Shown here: positions 60,570-64,000 of the stretch, one piece after another
How positions within the stretch are numbered: the stretch's first letter is position 1
Layout: every line of letters starts with the position of its first letter
Assembly (NCBI GenBank): GCA_040904925.1
Contig: JBBDSP010000011.1
Coordinates: 298,166 to 362,165, forward strand
Source of the DNA: Gracilimonas sp040904925
GTDB lineage: Bacteria; Bacteroidota; Rhodothermia; Balneolales; Balneolaceae
Direction: 5' to 3'
DNA: 64,000 bases
The notes under the pieces: model-generated
Seen by the model: only the letters and a program-made list of their open reading frames with translations
Database searches by the model: none
Told to the model about the DNA's origin: nothing
Made by a program: the position numbers and the translations under genes

Positions 60570-60952
60570 AAATTGTTCTTAAAAATTTTCCGGCACATTG
60601 GTCAGCAAGGTATTTTTTGAATATGAAGATTATGTGAAGAAAAAATTCATATTCAAAGAATTTCGCTGTTTAAAGACGCCTTAGCTATGTTTTGGTCTTC
60701 ACATTTTATGAAGAAAAGAAGATAATGGTTCTTGCAATCAATTGTGGATTGGCAACCGGGGTTGCAGTGTTTAGTTTTGAGTGACGGGGGACCGGGGTTT
60801 TTAGTGATGAGTTTTGAGTTTTGAGTTTTGAGTGACGGAGGACGGTGGGCAGAGATGGTAATCGTTATTTCACAGAAAAACTGTCGAAGTTCGTTGTGGT
60901 GATTCCTATATTCTTGTTCATAAAAAATATTCAAGTTCAGAAATTATTCGTC
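60570..60952. other. hemA-DUF3127 intergenic region with repeats
   Basis: This 383-bp divergent gap holds the hemA inverted repeat (60616-60657), some low-complexity AG-rich sequence, and a GTTTTGAG-type repeat run at about 60768-60850, in which words such as GAGTTTTGAG recur with GACGGGGGACCGG stretches. It must contain both outward promoters, but I see no clear one. Confidence 0.6.
60616..60657. promoter_or_regulatory. inverted repeat upstream of hemA
   Basis: TTTGAATATGAA at 60616-60627 and TTCATATTCAAA at 60646-60657 form perfect 12-bp inverted copies with an 18-nt spacer, 47 bp upstream of the hemA start. The site could be a repressor operator or a leader hairpin; the sequence alone does not decide. 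Confidence 0.45.
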
Positions 60953-61312
60953 ATGGATCTGCAATTAACAGGGAAAGTCACAAAAATTTTAGAAGAGCAA
61001 TCGGGTGAGGGGAAGAATGGTCCGTGGAGAAAACGAGATTTTATTCTTGAGACCAAAGGCAAGTATCCCAAACAGGTGTGCATCACTCAGTGGGGAGATA
61101 ATATTGATCAGAACGCAGTCAACGAAGGTGATGAGATCACGGCTTCTATCGATATTCAAAGCCGGGAATATAAAGGAAACTGGTACACGGATGTAAAAGC
61201 ATGGAAGATCGAACAGGGAACGGGCGGTGCTGCTGAAGCTCCTCCAAGTGCGCCCGGATTAACCATGGAAGGGAATCAGGAGATGGATCTGGATGATGAT
61301 CTACCGTTTTAG
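60953..61312 (+). CDS. DUF3127 protein with SSB-like acidic tail
   Basis: This 119-residue protein has the DUF3127 pattern, MDLQLTGKVTKILEEQSGEG at the start and QVCITQWGDNID near residue 42, an OB-like beta fold common in Bacteroidota. It ends in a glycine- and proline-rich linker followed by EMDLDDDLPF. That ending resembles the acidic C-terminal tip of single-stranded DNA-binding protein (DDDIPF type), by which SSB recruits repair partners. The start at 60953 was chosen because an upstream in-frame ATG would add a non-family hydrophobic leader. A role in DNA replication or repair is inferred. Confidence 0.8.
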   Translation: MDLQLTGKVTKILEEQSGEGKNGPWRKRDFILETKGKYPKQVCITQWGDNIDQNAVNEGDEITASIDIQSREYKGNWYTDVKAWKIEQGTGGAAEAPPSAPGLTMEGNQEMDLDDDLPF

Positions 61313-61673
61313 GTAGTTAGACCGAGGACGGATGACGAAGGACCGACGGAAGCCCTGTATGCTTTTTGTATATCACCTTAGTATCACATAAAAAAACCAC
61401 TGTTTTTGCAAACAGTGGTTAGGATCTACTTAACCTAACGAAAGCTACTACTCTTACGCTTTAGCCCTTACTTTAATTACGATGTTTTTTTGATGAATTA
61501 TACCGCATAAATGTGCGGTATTTTGAATGCAGATCAGAACTAATTTTTTCACCTCTCGTATAAGTAATAGTTAAGCTTCTTGTGCTAATGACATTGATCG
61601 GGTGTGGCTTATCTCTACACATCTTGAGTGATCATTATCCTGAAGGATACTTTAACTATTTCATTAAAATTAT
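61313..61673. other. intergenic region with terminator and possible small transcript
   Basis: This 361-bp gap begins with a GACGG-rich repeat fragment (about 61317-61356). It contains a minus-strand terminator (61390-61420), a small minus-strand open frame with GTG start at 61552 and TAA end at 61454 (32 residues starting MKKLVLICIQ), and a hairpin TACCGCA/TGCGGTA at 61501-61520. I could not identify a known RNA or protein there. The remaining sequence holds the lipoprotein gene leader. Confidence 0.5.
61390..61420 (-). terminator. intrinsic terminator facing minus strand
   Basis: An 11-bp perfect stem (61395-61405 with 61410-61420, loop 61406-61409) is followed on the minus strand by a run of T residues (complement of 61390-61396). 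No gene is known on the minus strand just upstream of it, apart from the small frame at 61454-61552. Confidence 0.7.
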
Positions 61674-62555
61674 ATGAGAACCAATGTATCAAAATTAGGG
61701 ACTTTGATGTTTATATTACTGCTTTTCGGAGCTTGCAGTACCCTCAACAACTTATCCTCCGGCCGTACTGATCGTCTTAAACAAGGTGAATTCTATAAAT
61801 CGTATAACGGAGGAAAACTGCCCTCTGCTTCTTCCAGGATCGGGCTTCTTCCGGTCACTGTTAAACCCAATTTGGAGGATACCGACTTTGAGTATGACCG
61901 GAATAATCCGCTTCTCATTCAGCTCACCGATACCCTGAATGCACGATTGGATCGCCTGAACGTTGCCACTTTTGTAAACGATATCACCCTAGCTGAACGA
62001 AATGACGGCCCCGGTATCTATGTGGGAAGCAGTGAAGGAGAACATGTACCCGGCGGGGCTTCGATCATACGAGAAGATCATGAAAAATATCCGCCTATGA
62101 TCATCTACATGAATAAATCACAGGATCGCTGGAATACAGATGTTGCCAGGGTCGCTGACGATCATGAAGTTGATTACCTGCTTAAGATCTGGATCAGTTT
62201 TTCGGAATATCCCAAAGCAGACAAAGGACTGGTAAAGAAAAAAGTAGTTTTAGGGACTCATCATGAGAAAGAGATCCGGTTTTTCAGTGCGGAAGACAAT
62301 CCTGTGGAAGTACTTCAGCTCAGCGGATACCTCGTTGACAATAATGGAAACATCGTCCGTGCCGGTGCAGAAGGTGTTATTCACAACGACACTCCATTCT
62401 GGCTGCAAGTACTTGACGTGCAAGAGTTGATCGATGCCAAAACGCTGAAGCGCCTGCTTGAAGATGAGCGCCTCGATGACCTCCCCGGTGATCCGCTGAC
62501 CCTTGATGTGGCCCTGGAGAATCTGGTGGCGCAATTATTGGATAAGGATGTGTAG
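61674..62555 (+). CDS. unrecognised lipoprotein
   Basis: This 293-residue protein has a lipoprotein signal with lipobox LFGAC (Cys21). The remainder is soluble, mixed alpha/beta, with no domain I recognise. Notable stretches are RIGLLPVTVKPNLEDTDFE near residue 56, EHVPGGASIIREDHEKYPP near 122, and a helical C-terminus (ELIDAKTLKRLLEDERLDD). It is a single gene with a repeat-filled gap downstream. Location in the periplasmic side of a membrane follows from the signal; function is unknown. Confidence 0.72.
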   Translation: MRTNVSKLGTLMFILLLFGACSTLNNLSSGRTDRLKQGEFYKSYNGGKLPSASSRIGLLPVTVKPNLEDTDFEYDRNNPLLIQLTDTLNARLDRLNVATFVNDITLAERNDGPGIYVGSSEGEHVPGGASIIREDHEKYPPMIIYMNKSQDRWNTDVARVADDHEVDYLLKIWISFSEYPKADKGLVKKKVVLGTHHEKEIRFFSAEDNPVEVLQLSGYLVDNNGNIVRAGAEGVIHNDTPFWLQVLDVQELIDAKTLKRLLEDERLDDLPGDPLTLDVALENLVAQLLDKDV

Positions 62556-62801
62556 TTAGGGGAGTGTTTAGTTTTGAGTTTTGAGTGGGTTGGAGACGGG
62601 GGACCGGAGACCGATGGTGTGAAGCTCCGGATTCCTGATTGGGTGGCCAAGGCCTGAACTACCACGGGCACCCTCCGCGATTTTGCCGGGGCAAAATTGG
62701 CACCTCCCTCGAGGGAGGACTTTCTTGGCTTAAGTCGATCTTACGACTCGGAAAAAATCTTCTCTGAGAGATATCTTTTAGTTCAGTCGTCAGATAATGG
62801 T
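62556..62801. other. intergenic region with GTTTTGAG repeat and palindromes
   Basis: The first part (about 62567-62612) has GTTTTGAG-type repeats. A palindrome, ATTTTGCC/GGCAAAAT, is at 62680-62697 and a perfect 16-bp palindrome, CCTCCCTCGAGGGAGG, at 62703-62718. No gene is seen. The lipoprotein gene and the aldo/keto reductase gene converge here, so a terminator function is possible. Confidence 0.6.
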
Positions 62802-63803
62802 TTAACTCCTTCTCCAGTCGATTTCTTCTTTTGGCTTGTTATCCAGAATGTCTTCGATCTTCTCCATAGCAGCTTCGTCCACCTTATCGACAAGGTCGAT
62901 GGCTTTCATGTTTTGCTCAACCTGATCTACGTTTGAGGCACCGGTTATTACCGTGCTTACATTGGGATTTTTCAGGCACCAGATCAGTGCAAGTTGTGGC
63001 ATCGGTATTCCAAGATCATCAGAAACAGAAGCCAGCTTTTCTACTTTCTGCAACTTCGCTTTTCCCTCTTCAGTTTCTAGTAATTTTTTACGCAACCAGC
63101 TGTATTTATCCAGATCCAGACGGGAGCCTTCGGGAATGCCGTCATTATATTTCCCGGTTAGCAAGCCACTTGCCAGCGGACTCCAGATCGTAGTTCCCAA
63201 TCCGATATCTTCATAAAGGGAAGCAAATTCCTTTTCCACTTTCTCCCGCTTGAACATATTGTATTCCGGCTGCTCCATGAGTGGCGGTCGTAAGTGATTC
63301 TCCTTCGCAAAATCATAAGCTTTACGGATCTGATCTGCACTCCATTCACTGGTTCCCCAGTATAAAGCTTTTCCTTCATTGATCATCTGATTCATTGCCC
63401 AAACCGTTTCTTCAACGGGAGTGTATATATCCGGGCGGTGACAGAATATGAGATCCACGTAGTCGGTTTGGAGTCTTTCAAGAGCTGCTTGAGTTCCTTC
63501 TTTAATATGTTTGAAAGAGAGTCCCTGATCATTCGGACCTTCCCCGCCCCAGAATATCTTGGTGGAAAGTACCAGGTCAGAGCGCTTCCACCCTGCTTTT
63601 TTGATGACCTCACCCATTATGACTTCTGATTTTCCCATCTCATAAGCCTCGGCGTTGTCAAAGAAATTCACGCCCGCATCATAAGCCGTTTTCATTTGGT
63701 TATAGGCGAGATCGGTATCTACCTGTTCTCCGAAGGTAACCCATGACCCGAATGACAGCGCTGATACTTTTAATCCTGATCTTCCTAGAAATCTGTATTC
63801 CAT
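62802..63803 (-). CDS. aldo/keto reductase (Kv-beta-like)
   Basis: This 333-residue protein is an NADPH-dependent aldo/keto reductase of the potassium-channel beta-subunit-like branch. The catalytic tetrad is recognised in NFFDNAEAYEMGKSE near residue 46 (Asp and Tyr), LVLSTKIFWGG near 77 (Lys), and DLIFCHRPDIYTPV near 117 (His). The NADP-binding region is in VITGASNVDQVEQNM near 291. It starts MEYRFLGRSGLKVSALSFG, which is the typical opening. The gene has no functional partner beside it. Substrate is not determined. Confidence 0.93.
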   Translation of the reverse strand: MEYRFLGRSGLKVSALSFGSWVTFGEQVDTDLAYNQMKTAYDAGVNFFDNAEAYEMGKSEVIMGEVIKKAGWKRSDLVLSTKIFWGGEGPNDQGLSFKHIKEGTQAALERLQTDYVDLIFCHRPDIYTPVEETVWAMNQMINEGKALYWGTSEWSADQIRKAYDFAKENHLRPPLMEQPEYNMFKREKVEKEFASLYEDIGLGTTIWSPLASGLLTGKYNDGIPEGSRLDLDKYSWLRKKLLETEEGKAKLQKVEKLASVSDDLGIPMPQLALIWCLKNPNVSTVITGASNVDQVEQNMKAIDLVDKVDEAAMEKIEDILDNKPKEEIDWRRS

Positions 63804-63859
63804 TGTGTTGAATTGGTTTGTTTTGAATTCTGCTGGTTATTTAACAATAGGGAATTTGT

Positions 63860-63960
63860 AAGCGTTCTTTTTTAGTGTTGAGTTGTGAGTAGTGAGTTGT
63901 GAGTAGTGAGTAGAGAGATATGAGTGTTTAGTTTTGGGTTTTGGGTGGAGTTGCAACAAA
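63860..63960. repeat. low-complexity GTGAGTAG/GTTTTGGG repeats
   Basis: The stretch contains tandem short words: TGAGTTGTGAGTAGTGAG (63879-63923) and then GTTTAGTTTTGGGTTTTGGG (63924-63950). It belongs to the same class as the repeats at about 60768-60850 and 62567-62612 and lies upstream of the aldo/keto reductase gene. No gene is seen to the window end. Confidence 0.6.
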
Positions 63961-64000
63961 AAAGTAGACAGTTGGTTAAGGGTGATCATGCTGCTTGTTT

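Noticed and set aside
60653..60934. 93-codon minus-strand frame before hemA
   Set aside because: It reads through the GTTTTGAG repeats and gives a low-complexity product (SLKTQNSK and similar), not a conserved protein.

Overview
The window reads as one ordinary chromosomal segment of a gammaproteobacterium-unlike, Gram-negative aerobe of the Balneolota/Rhodothermota (wider Bacteroidota) group. The evidence is a type IX secretion block (PorU, PorV, a protein with a C-terminal T9SS sorting domain), an A2-type cytochrome c oxidase with the YSHPAVY motif known from Rhodothermus, a 6-bladed beta-propeller lipoprotein, DUF4175, DUF5683 and DUF3127 proteins, and Bacteroidota-style promoter spacing before rplU. 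The phylum-level placement is an inference from gene content; no rRNA or tRNA gene was found here to test it. No phage, insertion sequence, CRISPR array or plasmid gene was found.

Layout. 1-2.1 kb: end of a cytochrome oxidase operon (subunits I, III, IV) closed by a terminator. 2.2-6.5 kb: a metallo-beta-lactamase-fold hydrolase and a very large membrane/coiled-coil DUF4175 protein. 6.5-11.3 kb (minus): HAD phosphatase, sugar-isomerase-like cupin, BatA-like vWA protein, then a DegT aminotransferase and Gfo/Idh dehydrogenase that look like a nucleotide-sugar pair. 11.4-18.9 kb (minus): alpha/beta hydrolase with no visible nucleophile, DinB protein, two acyl-CoA dehydrogenases, a propeller lipoprotein and a cyclophilin lipoprotein. 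18.9-28.8 kb: lexA, rplU-rpmA, FAH-family enzyme, M23 peptidase, RidA, two paralogous TPR lipoproteins, a Cys/Met PLP enzyme and a thiolase.

28.8-42.5 kb is the most distinctive part: porU, porV, a protein resembling M6 peptidases whose zinc motif is lost, a three-module surface protein (HEFVH peptidase, beta-propeller, outer-membrane barrel), a DUF5683 protein and a triple-PASTA protein, followed by rpe. These genes are tightly spaced or overlapping on one strand behind a strong promoter-like sequence, so they may be one secretion/cell-envelope operon. 43-52.6 kb: PhoH ATPase, second MBL hydrolase, purine nucleoside phosphorylase, a propionyl-CoA carboxylase beta subunit with an unknown acidic 557-residue protein, an orphan ABC ATPase, M29 aminopeptidase, a membrane-anchored LuxR-type protein and a VOC protein.

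52.7-60.6 kb (minus): the hem cluster hemA-hemC-hemD-hemE-hemF-hemB-hemL, covering glutamyl-tRNA to protoporphyrinogen IX by the C5 route. hemA, hemC and hemD overlap, but every later junction is filled with several families of palindromic intergenic repeats, one of which shows a compensatory base change. 60.6-64 kb: DUF3127 protein with an SSB-like acidic tail, an unknown lipoprotein, an aldo/keto reductase, and low-complexity GTTTTGAG-type repeats.
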